Assembly: GCA_965153455.1 (NCBI GenBank)
Contig: OZ234503.1
Span: 13,211,118 to 13,275,117, forward strand
Length of the DNA: 64,000 nucleotides
DNA from: Sphagnum compactum
Lineage: Eukaryota > Bryophyta > Sphagnopsida > Sphagnales
Direction of reading: 5' to 3'
The position numbers and the translations under genes are program-made. The notes below the pieces were generated by a model. That model saw only the letters and a program-made list of their open reading frames with translations, was not told the DNA's origin and made no database searches. Positions 34,250 through 46,960 of the stretch are shown piece after piece. Position 1 is the stretch's first letter, and each line of letters starts with the position of its first letter.

Positions 34250-37200
34250 GCAATGCGAATTTCTTGTCCTTGGAAGAAGAGAGAACTCTCTCTCTCTCTC
34301 GTGCAACTCACTCATGTTTCTGTACGTGATGTAATATTTTAACAAAGTCTGCAGTAAGGAAAAATTTAGAGGTCTTGACTGATAAAAAGGGGCCCTGGAT
34401 ACATATGTACAAGTGCTGGTCATCTCATGCTTAGCAATGAATCCTGCTGGCCTCCCTTTTTATTCCGGTATTTTGATCCACTGATGGTCATTTGGCATAG
34501 CAAAGTGTCTAGATGCTGCCACTGCCACCGCTGCCACCTTCCAAGCCAAAGACTGCTGTGTGCCTTTTTGCATATGACAAAAGCCACAGTTGGCATTCAA
34601 GTGGCAGCAAGGGAACTTGCTTCACATTATGCTGTAGCTTCTTATATTCATATAATAGAGAATTTTGTAGGTGTTCAACTGCTGCTACAAGGAAAGCTGT
34701 TATGCATGCCATAAAGGTCACAAAAACATAGACTTAAGAAAAAGTGCTTAATCAGATACTTACGCTGATGCCTGATATGAAAAGTTCCATGTCTAATTGG
34801 TACATTAAGAAATCAGTCAGCAAGGGTAGCCTGGATCTTTTTAGTTAGTCCAAGGGCGAAGGGGTAATACTTCTTAGATACTGCAGAATCTCTTTTACTG
34901 CCTTGGAAAAACAATGTTCTTCACTTCCGTAGTCTTGTGTGATAGAGCATAGCAAGTTGGGATGCTTGCTTTGCTTTGACATTCCATCTGTAAAATTTGA
35001 GTGCTAATTCATCAATGTTTATACATCTTGTGTATCTCCTGTTCTGAGTTACTTGTGGAACTTACAACTGAGGTGTAGAAAGTAGGGAAAATACTTTTGC
35101 AAGTTTATATCTGTAGATACTCTGTTGGCATGGTGGCTGCTTGGCCCTGCCCTTACATGCTTTAGGTGAGTCTCTGGTACTTTGCTAGAGCACAGAATTA
35201 AGTCTAAGACTGCATGCATTGGGGTTTTGTTCATTGCTGTTATGCATGGAATATCGATTTGGTACTTTTCTATTTGTCTAAAGGCCTTGAAATATTACCT
35301 GCATTGATTTTTTTGGTCTGGCACCCATTCTTGCCCTCCTCTGAACTCAGCTATTACTTGAAATTCTCTGAAATTTGCCACAACAAATAAATGGGTACTG
35401 CAGCAAATCCATTCATTTCATGTAATCTGATGTGGCTTGGAAAGACTTCTGATGCCCATAGTGGTGAATGCAACATCATGGCTACATCAAAGCATAGAAA
35501 AAACTCAGATCATAATGTACAGACTGCTTGTTCAAAGTGAGAGGACACGATCTTGTTCTTGAAGTCATGCAAAAGTATTTATATAGCAGGTAAAAAGGTT
35601 ACTGTCAGGTACAAGCTTCAGAAGCTTCAGATTTTGGTATGCATGTCGCAGATTTGTCAACAAATCAAAGTTTACGCAATCGAATCTCTGACAAATGATC
35701 ACTTCTGCTACTGTGGTAAAGAGAAGTGTTTTATAGCCTCTACCCAAGTGCAACAATTGTGCACATGTCACAGGGAAATCCAGAAGGAACTAGCTAGCAC
35801 CTCTGGAAGTTGATCAATTTCATGCTGACTGCAAAAGACTAAACCAAAAGAGAAGCACCATTCCAATATGCCAGATGATGACATATGATGGAAGCCATGG
35901 TGGTGAAAGCCAAAGTGAATTTCCAGAATTTCAGGAACTTCCAACTTGGATAAATTTTATGACTATTGATGAGGTGACACCAAACCAGTTACCAGAGTTG
36001 AAACAGAGCAGAAATAATGGCCTGTTTTTGGAGGTGGTACATTCTATTGCTGAAGTGTTTGGCCATTTCTTTCTTAGTCATGTTGTGTCTTCAAGGGCTT
36101 TTGCCACTGAAGTATTTCTGTTGTTTCCTTCATTGTTCACTTGTCTCGATAAGTTGTCTACAGGACATTGGCATGACACCTCTGTTGCTGGTGAGCTCAA
36201 CTCCTTGATATCATCATGCCCTCAACAGCCTGCAAAATCATAGAGAGAGTCTCAGAACTTTGGTAAGATAATTTCTTGTGGAATCAGTTTTCTTCGCCAT
36301 CTTCACTTTCCTCACTATCAGACAACATCAATGACACTAAAAGAGAGTGAGACCCTACAGATGGGGACTGAAATGGTTTACTCACATATATACAAAGAAG
36401 ACTTTGTGCAATGCTCCGCAAAGTTGACACCAAGCTTCTGTTCAGATGCTTGACTGGTCACTTCCAGCATCCATGTTAAGGGGGTTGATCCCCTCCATCA
36501 TCCTTGGCACAACTTTCACTGCCTCAAAATTATGTTCAAAATTAAGCACAGCTTAAAGGAACTTAATTCCCCTTGGCAAGCCCACCATCAGGGTGAGACA
36601 GGCAGTGCACCCAACACAATGGGCAGTCTCGAGCCTGTTCCATTATGTTAACATCTGTGGTGAATGATTATGGCATTGTAATCATAATCTTCTACCCTAA
36701 AAGTTTATGAAGTATAATCTTCTACCCTGGAAGATTATGAACAAGATCAAGAGAACTAAACTTTACCCATCTTACCTTGCTTTTTAACATGAACAAAAAA
36801 AGTGGCAGAGTTATTCACCACAGATGTTAACAATTAAAGTCGAGACTAACTAGATCATGTTCATCAATCACTTGATGGAACCACAATTGCTCTTTTCCAA
36901 TTTTAATTGCTTGCCTGGGGTTGTTTCACATTGCTTTGAAATTCCATTGCTAACCTCAAAACACTGGAGACGGGGACTGTCACATATATATCCTTATATA
37001 ATGTTTCAAAGCTTTTTGCATTTTCAAATTTTGATGCAAACTTCCCTGCCCACCAACATTGGACCACACCCACAAACTGCATTCAAGAGTTTGCAAATTT
37101 GAACTGAATTATTAGGGGCTTCAAACCTCAGCTTATCTTCCAACTTCAATGCTGATTCAAATCACTGCTAATATCCACACAACCAATCAACAAAAAAAAT

Positions 37201-38520
37201 CTTTGAACAACCCCATTGCATCTTTGAGGATTATTCTCTCGATCATGTTTGTTACTTCCAAATTTGTTACTTCCAAATGGTAAGTAGAGAGAGGAGTTCT
37301 CAAGTTTCATCACTGATTTGCAACTTCAACATAATCTTTGAGATGACATGTGTCATCTCCAAAGATTAGCTTCATAGCGGATTCAGATCAGTGTTGAAGG
37401 TGGAAGACAATGGAGGTTTGAAGCCCTCAGTGGACAATAATAACCATGATGAAGCACAAGCACAAACAAACAGAGTATTTCAGGAATACAAATGATCACC
37501 CTGTTATCAAATTCATATTATCTTTGTTCTTCCTGTACATGAGAGAATACAGAATGATGTAGTTTTCACTTGGTCACACATTTTGAGTACTCAGCAGGTG
37601 TTAAATGTGAACTAATGCTGGACTGGCCATTCTGATGGGTGCCAATTTTGTAGATCTAATCAGCTGGTTCTGCCTTTGAATCAACTGATTCTCATATTGA
37701 ATTGGCCAATCAACATGGGTGCCAATTCTATACACCTAATCTGCTGATTGCTGATTCTGTAACATATTTTTCATATTTGAACAACTGTTAAACATCAGGG
37801 GAGCAGGCAGGGCTTCTCCATATTCCAGCTCCTAATTTTCCTGTGAGCTCAGCTAGCTTTGCCAGGCTCAACCACATGCTTCCTAGGAGCCAGAGTCAGC
37901 CAACTCTCTAGTACACCTATATTCAGACAAACGTAGGGTGAAAATCAAGCTCAAATTCACATCATGGCACAATGTATGGCAACATCAAGGAACCAAGAAA
38001 CTGCCAATTTATCGACAGGGATAAGCATCCTGAGAGGATTACACCACTCAAACTCCCACAGCAATTGAGGATATACAAATAGGGTTCCAAACTCCCATGG
38101 ATCACTATGCATTACAAAGCTTCCTGAATGGGATGTAATACTTCATATAGTGGCTCTGTATCATGTAGCAAACTCACATGGATTGTATTAATCCCATATC
38201 AAATATGTCCCACATTATGCAAGTGTCAGAAAGTGAAAGGAGAAAAGTACAAACTTGGGCATGTGATTACCTCTGACCCACAAAGCTCAATGCCCATAAA
38301 ACTTGGAACAAACTATAATATGCTAAAACAGATTTGTCCCACAGTCAGTCAGATTTATTTCCAGCACCCCTCATAGCAGCAAAATCTGCAGTGAAATTTG
38401 TTTCATGAAACCAGATACATGCCTGAGCAGGACAAGACCAGAAAGATCTTGAGCAGCTAGACCCACAACCTCAAATATATTCCTGATTTGTAAACTAGTG
38501 TCCTGTTTGTGGAATTTGAC
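34250..38520. other. Intergenic DNA, no gene recognised
   Basis: The first few hundred bases are the likely SHOU4-like 3' UTR, including a CT microsatellite at about 34,287-34,301. An open frame at 35,875-36,243 (122 aa) has no recognisable domain. A diverged two-copy duplication around GGGTGCCAATT lies at about 37,620-37,760. A 185-bp inverted-repeat element lies at 36,647-36,831. Confidence 0.55.
36647..36831. mobile_element. MITE-like 185-bp inverted-repeat element
   Basis: GTTAACATCTGTGGTGAAT (36,647-36,665) is the exact reverse complement of ATTCACCACAGATGTTAAC (36,813-36,831), a perfect 19-bp pair. Inside lies a second inverted pair, TCATAATCTTC and GAAGATTATGA, together with a direct repeat of ATAATCTTCTACCCT. 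Small size, long perfect TIRs and no coding capacity fit a MITE. A target-site duplication is not obvious. Confidence 0.65.
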
Positions 38521-38524
38521 ACTC

Positions 38525-39586
38525 TCAATAAGAACCCTCTGAAGCAATTTTTTTGGGAGGGTTTCCACCAGAGAGAAACACATACACATAAAATGCTAGC
38601 ATAGCAGCACTAATCAGAGCAATAACTCCAGTAGGAAAGACAGACTTCGTCTCCCCGTATCTCCGCAGGAATCTGAAAAGTAATGCACCTGTGATAACTG
38701 CTTGGCCCTGAATGTAAGGCAAAGAGGATTCGCCTCGCTTCCATGTCTTGAGGCTGGTGATAGTCAAGGCTAGAAGTAACCCTCCCAGAAGCACTCCAAA
38801 ACGAATTGAGTCTGTGCTCCCTGTGATGATGAACCCTACTAAGCCTCCAACCACAAGAAGGGCTCCATAGGGAATACCGAGGCAGAAATCATGGATTTTT
38901 GCGCCCTTCTTTGCACTGCCATTTTGGGGATAGTGAGCATTGAGTGCAGTTTCTGCAATGTCCTTGACAGGATCAGGACCATTCTCTGCAACATAGGAGA
39001 GGTTTTCCTTCCCTCTAATAGGAAGTTCTTGTGCAGATGCTGTAAGCACTGACCTAGCCTTCTCAGCTTGCTCTCGCAACTGGTCTGTTGTCTCCCTTAG
39101 TATGCCCAATGCTTTTCTGGCGGTCTCTTCTGATGCCTCTTGAGCATTACTGAAATCAAAATTTACCCCAGAGACACTACTATTCTTGTCTGCAGCTTTC
39201 TCTGAAGAGATCCCCTCCTCCTTCACAGGGATTGAACTTTCCTGGGGATATGAATCTGCTCCAGATTGCCCTGCATCGATAGCATTCACCCCAATTCTTA
39301 ATCTCACCAATGGCTTCTCAAATGCACTGGCATTCAAAAGCGCCAACCTGAAGGGCTGCTGGCCAATCAAAAAAGGGGTGTGGCACATGTCCTTCAATGC
39401 CAAGGGTTTCACCATCCTGTCCTTGCATTTTAGAGCTTGGAGTCTTGCACCCAAAGCTCCTACCTGAGATGACCGACATTGGATGTTCGAGACTGACGTC
39501 GAGGGACTGCTGTTGCTATGGCACAAAGTGCAGCAGATCGCTTGCTGTGGAGCTGGCACTCCATTCACATTCCGCAACATCATCAT
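38525..39586 (-). CDS. FAX3: Plastid FATTY ACID EXPORT protein, FAX3-like
   Basis: One uninterrupted frame from the ATG at 39,584-39,586 gives 353 aa. Residues 1 to about 100 form a Ser/Cys/basic transit-peptide-like region. Residues 150-200 are an amphipathic helical stretch (EETARKALGILRETTDQLREQ), as in the long N-terminal part of FAX3. The Tmemb_14 domain covers about 228-340: KIHDFCLGIPYGALLVVGGL, then GVLLGGLLLALTITSLKTW, LPYIQGQAVITG, FPTGVIALISAAML and the terminal FLSGGNPPKK signature. FAX proteins export fatty acids across the plastid inner envelope. The frame is open further upstream but lacks another ATG. A TTTGCAG/GAG acceptor-like site lies about 85 nt before the ATG, so a 5'-UTR intron is possible. 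The absence of introns in the coding region is notable. Confidence 0.9.
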   Translation of the reverse strand: MMMLRNVNGVPAPQQAICCTLCHSNSSPSTSVSNIQCRSSQVGALGARLQALKCKDRMVKPLALKDMCHTPFLIGQQPFRLALLNASAFEKPLVRLRIGVNAIDAGQSGADSYPQESSIPVKEEGISSEKAADKNSSVSGVNFDFSNAQEASEETARKALGILRETTDQLREQAEKARSVLTASAQELPIRGKENLSYVAENGPDPVKDIAETALNAHYPQNGSAKKGAKIHDFCLGIPYGALLVVGGLVGFIITGSTDSIRFGVLLGGLLLALTITSLKTWKRGESSLPYIQGQAVITGALLFRFLRRYGETKSVFPTGVIALISAAMLAFYVYVFLSGGNPPKKIASEGSY

Positions 39587-39928
39587 TCCTGTTACGTTAC
39601 CTCCCGCTGCAGAAAAAGCTGACCACGAGGCAAAACCTACAAACACACCGGCTCCTTGAAACTGCTCCTGCAAACAAACTCGTTCAAGCTCAACAATCCA
39701 GCGACACTAACACGCTCCTGACTTCAAACAAAACAAAACGCCGCGAAACCGGCAATCGATCAATTGATCAACGAAGAAACCATCCGCAATACAGTCACCA
39801 CTCTTTTACAAAACCCTAATGATAGAGTCAAGGATCGAGAAGATCAGCAAAAGACAAAAAAGACCACGAACAAAAATCACGATCCAGTTCAGAAATGGGA
39901 GAAAAGAAATTGCACCGGCAAGCGAGGA

Positions 39929-39965
39929 GATGACGATGATGATGATGATGATGACGATGATGATG
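39929..39965. repeat. GAT/GAC trinucleotide microsatellite
   Basis: A run of GATGATGAC-type triplets in the leader region of the FAX3-like gene. It produces runs of Asp or Met in spurious plus-strand frames. Confidence 0.85.
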
Positions 39966-40262
39966 TACGAGCTCCTACTGCTCCTGCTCCTCCCCCTTCA
40001 AGGAAAAAAACCCCCGATCTTCCAAGGTCACCGAAAAAGTTGTCCAGAATGCGACACCACAATGTTCCTTGCTAAGAAAAACCTCCAACCGACGAAGAGC
40101 CGACCGAGATCTTCTCGAAAAGAACACAAAGCTGACGACGTAAAGAAGAGACGAGGAAGGCGGAAAGCTCGGAATCCTGACGACCTACTCTGCGACAAAA
40201 CGCAAATGCGCACGCAGCTCAAAGAGCGACAAAAGAACGGGCGAGAGAAACGGCCGAAACCG

Positions 40263-40904
40263 GATATACCGAGAATCCGCCGGTCCTTGGTACTATCCAA
40301 TGATATAATTCTGACTAAAAGATTGTCCATGATAGTCTAACAGTTCGAGACTATAACCAAAGAGTAAATCTTCTCACCGTTGGATATAAAATCCCCGGCC
40401 GGAACTGGACTGTAGCCAGTAGTCCTATGTGCTCAGTGGTCCGCGAGTTTACTACCCAGCGGTTCTATTTCTCCTACCAGCGGATATTAAGACAGTCCAA
40501 CGGTCCGTATTACAAATCCCATGACTTCGTTTTCTATGATAATCCAACGGTTCGAGACGATAACCAAAGAATATAAGTCTACATACTGTTGGATATAAAA
40601 GGTAGATTCCGGGAGTGCATCCAGTAGTAAGTCCTATGTGCTCTGTAGTCCGCCAGTTTACTACCCATTGGTCCTCTGTTCTCTGAGGACCAGATATACT
40701 GACGGTCCAGCGGTCCGTAGTACAATCCAATGACTTATGTTTCCTCATGAAAAGGTTATCCAAGATAATCCAACGGTTCGAGATTCTAACCAAAAGAGTA
40801 AATCTCCCTACTGTTGGATATGAATGCACGGCAGGACAGGAGTGCAGCCAGTAGGTCCACCAGTTTACTATCCACGGGTCCTATGTGCTTTTGACCAGCG
40901 GTTA
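40263..40904. repeat. Tandem array, 210-220-bp unit, three copies
   Basis: Copies start at GATAT(A/T) at 40,263, 40,483 and 40,693. Each carries CGGTCC(T/G)...TAC, CCAATGA or CCCATGAC, a GT(T/C)CGAGA...TAACCAAAGA block, CTGTTGGATAT-type text and CCTATGTGCTC...AGTTTACTACCC. The array ends with a partial unit at about 40,904. It lies 0.7 kb upstream of the FAX3-like start codon. Confidence 0.9.
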
Positions 40905-43170
40905 AATGCACCCAAAATCATCAAATACCAATATCTACCCCCCCATATTTTTATTTCTCTCAAAAATGCTTCTTTATAATATGACCCAAATGGGTCAATT
41001 TACACATGTTGGAAATTGGTGTACCAATCATGTGTATTAATATCTTGATATTTATCATATTTGTGTTGAAATCAAATTTTATCATTTTTTATGGGTGAGA
41101 TTCGAGAATTTCAAAAATAATAAAAATTATCAAACAATTACATAATTTCCTTCACAATGAAAATCCATATCCCATGTCATGTCAAGATAATTTCAACCTT
41201 CACATTACAATAAATTGAATTACCTATATATTACATAACCTATTTATTCATTGGCACACATATAACTACTACTAAAGGTTGTTTGTCTCGACCATATGAT
41301 TTTGGAGACAATAGTAGAAAGGATAATATAACAAATATTATATGTTCACTCCTAATGCTAGTTAAGAAAAATATTTAAGCCTTAATATTTTTCTAATCTA
41401 GGGTTTTCAATGGTTACCACTAAGTATCTATATGAGGTTTAACCTAACAACACAATTAAGGACACTTGTCTACACCTAATGTTAAATTAATATAAAATGA
41501 ATCACAATAACTTAACATTTTAAGTTTTCTATGTGCATACCTTTAGAGACCTTAGAATAACATTTTGGTGACAACATCATAATGTGATGTCTATTGACTA
41601 ACAACCTTATTTTTGTACACAATGTTCCATTGTTTTGCAATTGAAGTTATATTCATTTGTCTACCTTTGGTCGATTGCATCATTGCACTTAATGTGTTTA
41701 TACACATGTGTCTTTGCATGGTTTCTTGTGTCATTGTGCTCAGTGTTGTTGTTATTAGATATCTTTGCAATCACTTGTGTCTATGTTTTTGTGTGTTTTA
41801 TTGTGTCTTTTCACTCTATGATGTTGTTTTTTAAATTATGTTGCATGTTTTGTTGTGTCTTTGCCCTTTGTGATGTTTTACACACAATGTTGAATCAATG
41901 CACTAATATTGTCTCTTCTTCCACTCCATTCCCCCACCTCTCGGCCCCTTCTCCTTCGAAACAACACAACTCTATCACCAATCCATATAGTGACAAACCA
42001 AGCTCCACAATCCCTTGCTCACAACAATATCGAAGTTACAATCTATCATAGCATCGAGGCATGAGGTTGTAAATGATGTTCATTGTAGCAATCACAAAGA
42101 AGAATGCAATAATTTCAATTGTGCAATTGTGTGTAACATTGTGCATGATAACAATTTTTTGAAATTTTGATTTGACGTTGATTTATATCTTCATTTTTTT
42201 TCACCAAGTTTACCATTACCCTTGCAATTCATTTTCAAATTCTTATATATATATAAACACTTGGGTGGCCCATTTTGTAACATTGTTTTAACATTGACTA
42301 TCATATTAGATGTCATTTAATTATTTATAGTATTTCTACCACTAGGTGTGGATGCTTGTATTTTTCCATTCTTGTGGCATTGAAAAAACCCTACTTCATC
42401 AACAAGTGTGGATGCACCATAAGATTGTTTCCTTATTTGTTTGGTTCAAGAAGTTCTTTTTACTCATTAATGCCCTGGTTCAATAGTGACATTCTCCCCA
42501 AAAGCAGGGGTTGGAGTGATAATCACATTTTTTGGTTTTGAGGAAGGTTTACTAATTGGTTGTTCATTTGAAAGAAAATTTTGTAATTAATGTAAATGCG
42601 AAAGGTGAGAAATCGCTTTTTTTTAAGAACGATTTTAATTCCAAACAAAAAGGTGAACTCCATAGCTTCCACCACCAATTTGCCACATTGACAATTAAAT
42701 AATTGTAACCTGAATAGGAAACAAAAAAGTGATTAGAAAAAAATTAACTTAAAAAAACCCTACAATTAGTTATGACCATCTAATAATAATTCACATGAAG
42801 ATGGAGGGTGTCAATTGCATTACACCAGCAATTGCAACTCCAATCCTAGAATTTCTGGTGTGCTCACAGGCCAGGAAGTTGAGCTCCAACTGCCATAAAA
42901 CATCAATCTCACACCATACTGAAACTGAAAAAAGATGCACCGTTGCATTGGGCTTTTGCCATCGAATAAATATTACAAGTGCCTGGTCACAGGGACATGG
43001 ATGCAAACTGATTGAGCTAGAACACTATTATCACCCAGATCATGGACAATCAACAGACAATTTGTCTATCAAGCTAAAATTTTAGCATTGCTGCTAAGAG
43101 TTTCAATATGAGCGCCCCAAAGACTATACAGGTCATGCAAGTGTGGAGGTTACATAACTCAGCATTCTTG
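40905..43170. other. Intergenic DNA, no gene recognised
   Basis: AT-rich, with short open frames at 41,613-42,051 whose low-complexity translations show no domain. The last 100-300 bases before 43,172 are the likely 3' UTR of the minus-strand kinase gene. Confidence 0.55.
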
Positions 43171-43171
43171 C

Positions 43172-45274
43172 TCAGACTAGCATCTCACTACTATGTGACT
43201 TGTTCAAAGTAACATTGAGCAGATTCAAGGCATCATGAGCAGCAGTGTGCATTGGAATGCTGAAAGGCTTGACAGGTGATGCATCTGGCATTATGGTGCC
43301 AAAGGAAGAGATGCTCAGATGCTCCTCAGAATCTTTGCCCTGCTGTTGCTGTATGCCACTCAAAATATCTGTCACCTTTGCAGCGCTAGCCACATTTCTG
43401 CCAGCTCCTTGCCCCATTGCTGTGGCAGCCCCCACTGCATTGGCCAATGCAATTGTGGTGGTTATGGGCACTGAGACTCGCATGATGTAGCCCAACATCA
43501 CTGCAGCTGCAAAACTGTCCCCGCAACCCACTGTATCTACCACATCCACCTTAAACCCCACCCCCAAGCAGATTTTTCCATGTCATGTTGAGAACTTTCA
43601 ACACTTTATCCATTCAATCTAATTGCAAAGTGATAATGAATGTCATTTAGAATTCAAGTTCATATTCACCTTGAATGCAGGAGCCCCATAGATGCCTTCA
43701 GATGTGGCTATAAGGCACCCATCAGCTCCCAACTTCAGAACTACCCACTTGCCCCTACTAAACTTGCCCCTACTTAGCAATGCTGTTGCAGAAGCTTGAG
43801 GATCTGCCATTCCAGTCAACACCTCTGCCTACATTCACAATCACACCACAATTACTGTCAATGACACAGGATAACTTTGAGATTCAAGTTCGATGAGTGT
43901 AGGGTGCACAGGTGAGGAAGCAAAGCAAACACATGATAGAAAGTCATCAAGGTGTACAGAAGTCTTTCAGCCAGAGAATCACAAACCTCATCTGCAGTGA
44001 GAAGGAGAATGTCACAGAGGCATAAGAGCTGTTCCAGGATGTTCCGATTATGGACTGTGCTTCGGAAAAGAGTGTGAGCACGGGGGCCAGGGTCAAATGC
44101 AACAGCACAACCAGCCTCTTGGGCACACATCATAGCATCTAGCACAACAGAAGGTGCTAGCTCATCAAATGCAAAACCATTTACAAACAGTGCCTTCGAC
44201 TTCTGAATCACAGACTTTGCCCCTGCTGGCAGCTGCTTAATCCGACTGAAAGCTGGGTTTTTGTTGAAGTCAAATCGGCTGCCATGAAAAACTCGTCAGG
44301 CAAGTCATCCAACCACAACAATTCTCTGATCAAGCATCTCCAGGACAATGAAACCACCATTGGTTCTTCAGGGAATACCATGAAAGCATAAAAAGAGGGT
44401 CAAAACATACCTGCAGAAGGCATGTTGATGGCTTGGATCTACTAGTACCCAACACACTAATGTGGATCCATCATAGTCATCATCCCCAATTGGAGAATTA
44501 TCTTCTGCCTGAATATCTACATGCTCAATTCCTTCATTTTCCAGAACACGATGCAGAAAGTGGCCGAACTTCTCATTCCCAACATGTCCTAATGTGACAC
44601 AGTGCAAACCCAGCCTTGCACCTGCTATTGTAAGATTGCAGTTCCCTCCTCCTTCCCAGTAACTCTGCATGCATGTTCACTACACTCATTTCAAATCCAA
44701 ACGGCTTCTGCAAAACATCTGAAAGCTGCAAAATCTCAAGCAGCTTGCAGACAAAGTGTTGACCTAATTGGTGATACACACGAGAATATTCAGTCTACAG
44801 ACACACCCCAAACCCTAGTCACAAAAAAGCGCTAACCTCGTCAGGCGGTGCCGCAACCAATCGCTTCATGTACGTGAATTTCTCTTCTACGGAGGCCGGA
44901 GGAAGCTGAGGCACATTCAACACGATGTCCACACATAAATTTCCTAGGGTTGTCACATCCACGGTCTTGTTTGACGACCATTTAGTCTTCTTCCCTCTCT
45001 CCGCGCACTCACTCGGGAACGCAGGCGACAAGCTTGTAGCAGTAACAGTGATTGGTGAAGAAGGCAGCAGCTTCAACCTCGGTAGTACTTGCCAGAGCCT
45101 CCTACTCCTCCTCCTGCTAGAATTCACGTCTTCCGGGCTTAACGGGATCCGGGTGGTAGTAACTGCCAGCCGTGTCAACGGGACTCTTCCCTCCTCTCTC
45201 TCTATCCTTCTTCGCTGCTCCCCGTAAGCCAATTGCGCACTGCAGCCCGGAGATCGACATACGCCGCACGACAT
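43172..45274 (-). CDS. pfkB-family carbohydrate kinase (At4g28706-like)
   Basis: Five exons on the minus strand, 45,274-44,837, 44,664-44,411, 44,278-43,987, 43,828-43,670 and 43,549-43,172, give 506 aa. Phases are 0, 2, 0 and 0, with all borders GT-AG. Residues 1 to about 95 form a basic, Ser/Arg-rich leader that may be a plastid or mitochondrial targeting sequence. The ribokinase fold starts with VTTLGNLCVDIVLNVPQLPP. The glycine-rich substrate motif GGGNCNLTIAGARLG is at about 151-165, and the pfkB signature DTVGCGDSF is at 386-394 with the catalytic base Asp392. Also present are LVCWVLVDP, FDPGPRAHTLF and ANAVGAATAMGQGAGR, which place it with the At4g28706 group of plant ribokinase-like proteins. 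The exact sugar or nucleoside substrate is not evident. The last intron has a weak polypyrimidine tract, so the exon 5 start is slightly less certain. Confidence 0.92.
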
Positions 45275-46029
45275 GGAAACTCAGACGAAAAAACTCGCCT
45301 CAAAAACCCTAGTTTTGCGAGAGCTCTCTCTTTCTCTCTCGATTTCTCTACGTAAATTAACAGGCGCTACAAAAATCATCAACAAACATGAGACCTCCTT
45401 TTATCTCGTTCTCTCTTTCTCGACGACCAGCGCCATCACATTCTCTTCCTGTTCTCACTCTCTATCCATGAGGTTTTTTCCTAAGGTGACGACGGGGGGC
45501 GGGGAAGCAAAGAAATACAGGAGGACTTAGACGACCCCACGCGCTTGTTGCCGCAAATTAAGCAGAAAACAAACACGAAGATACAGCTGCTACAAAGCTT
45601 CCGCTCTTAAGACTACTGACGGTACATTCTTCGTCTTCGTTACAACGTTGGCTCTAATGCACCTTCCGTCCGCCTCCTAGCGACAACAGCAGGCGCGCTG
45701 AGGACTGCGCAGAGCGGGAGGCGGAAAACAGACAAGGGCGGCGCAAACAATTAAATAAAACACAAATTTGCTAACTTTTGGGCACTACTAATGTGCCCTA
45801 ATTTTTTTTATTAATTATGCTTTTCATGTTTGGTTAATTAGCCGTAAAGGCTTAACCCCCTTAAATGTTACAGGCCAAAAAAAGGAAGGCCCCTTCTTAA
45901 GAACACCTACAATGCCAAAAATCTGAGTGGACCTACAGCCTTGTGAGGGCCCATTGATTTTCAGTGCTTTTTTCTCTTCTTTTGGGTAGGTCTTTCTTGG
46001 ATGTTTAGGGGTTGATTTTCTAAGGACCC

Positions 46030-46350
46030 AGAAGGATTTGGCCAATTGTGGCTCCTGGGTTGCTTGGCCTTCCCCTGCCTGGCCGATTCGGGCTCACCAA
46101 ATTGGGCGAGATTTGGCTGATTTTGGCTCCTAGCACACTTGGCCTTTGGCCCACCTGGCCAATATTGGCACTTCACGGGTTAATTTACTACAGACTGGGG
46201 GGAGGATTTGGCCAACTCTGGCTCCTCACTTGCTTGGCCTTACCTCGCCTTGCGGATTTGGGCTCACTATGTTGGGCAGGATTTGGCTGATTTTGGCTCC
46301 TAGCTCACTTGGCCTTGTGCTACCTGGCCAATTTGGCACTTCACGACGAG
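46030..46350. repeat. Two-copy tandem duplication, about 170-bp unit
   Basis: GGATTTGGCCAA starts copies at 46,034 and 46,204. Both continue through TGGCTCCT..., CTTGGCCTT, GGGCTCAC, TTGGGC(G/A), GATTTGGCTGATTTTGGCTC and CTAGC.CACTTGGCC to TTGGCACTTCACG. It is GC-richer than its surroundings, and the translations are spurious. Confidence 0.9.
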
Positions 46351-46819
46351 CCTGTGGTTGAGCCCAGTAGGTGAAATTGGAACTGGAATTGGCCAAATCC
46401 TGGATGCTCCCTAGTGGTTACATAATACTGTAGTACCTAAGCTGGTTAGGCACTAGTTAATTATCTTTTGAAATTGCCAACAATTCTGAAAAATAGGTGC
46501 ATGCCATGCCAAAAATCTGAATAAAGCTAAATAGCTTCATTATTTAATATTATATATATATATATATAAAATTTTTATTTAAATTTTTTTGTCCAACATA
46601 ATTCGCGAAAGAAACTAATTATTAGGCACCTTGCTCCCACACCAGCCTAGGCACAGAATCCACAAGCACTATTGATTCAATCTATAGAATTGGAACCTCT
46701 GCTGAACCACCATTCAGAACAGTGATTTTTTTTGTGGTAAATTTTCGCGATTTTGCAATTTCTTTTTGAAAAAGGATTTTTTAAAAAAAATCTTTTTAAA
46801 TTTCCAAAAGAGATAAAAA

Positions 46820-46960
46820 GTTATTAAGAAAATTGCCAAAATCACCACAATTGCCTACAACATGAAGAGGTGCTTAAGATTTTCAACTTTCATATTTTGA
46901 ATATTGCCAAATTTGGCTAAATATACTTATGGATGTTCACCACTGGAGCAACATCACAAA
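46820..46960. repeat. Dispersed repeat, copy 2
   Basis: Matches the block at 18,500-18,660 in the same orientation: CACAATTGCCTACA, GGTGCTTAAGAT, AATATTGCCAAATTTGGCTA, AATATACTTATGGATG and GAGCAACATC. Unlike copy 1 it is not next to a gene start. Confidence 0.8.

Noticed and set aside
39819-40340. 173-aa plus-strand ORF rich in Met and Lys/Arg
   Set aside because: It runs antisense across the leader of the FAX3-like gene and through a GAT microsatellite. It has no domain, and its end is inside a tandem array.
44368-44835. Plus-strand and minus-strand shadow ORFs over the kinase gene
   Set aside because: They overlap the real exons in other frames and read through splice sites. The spliced kinase model explains the region.
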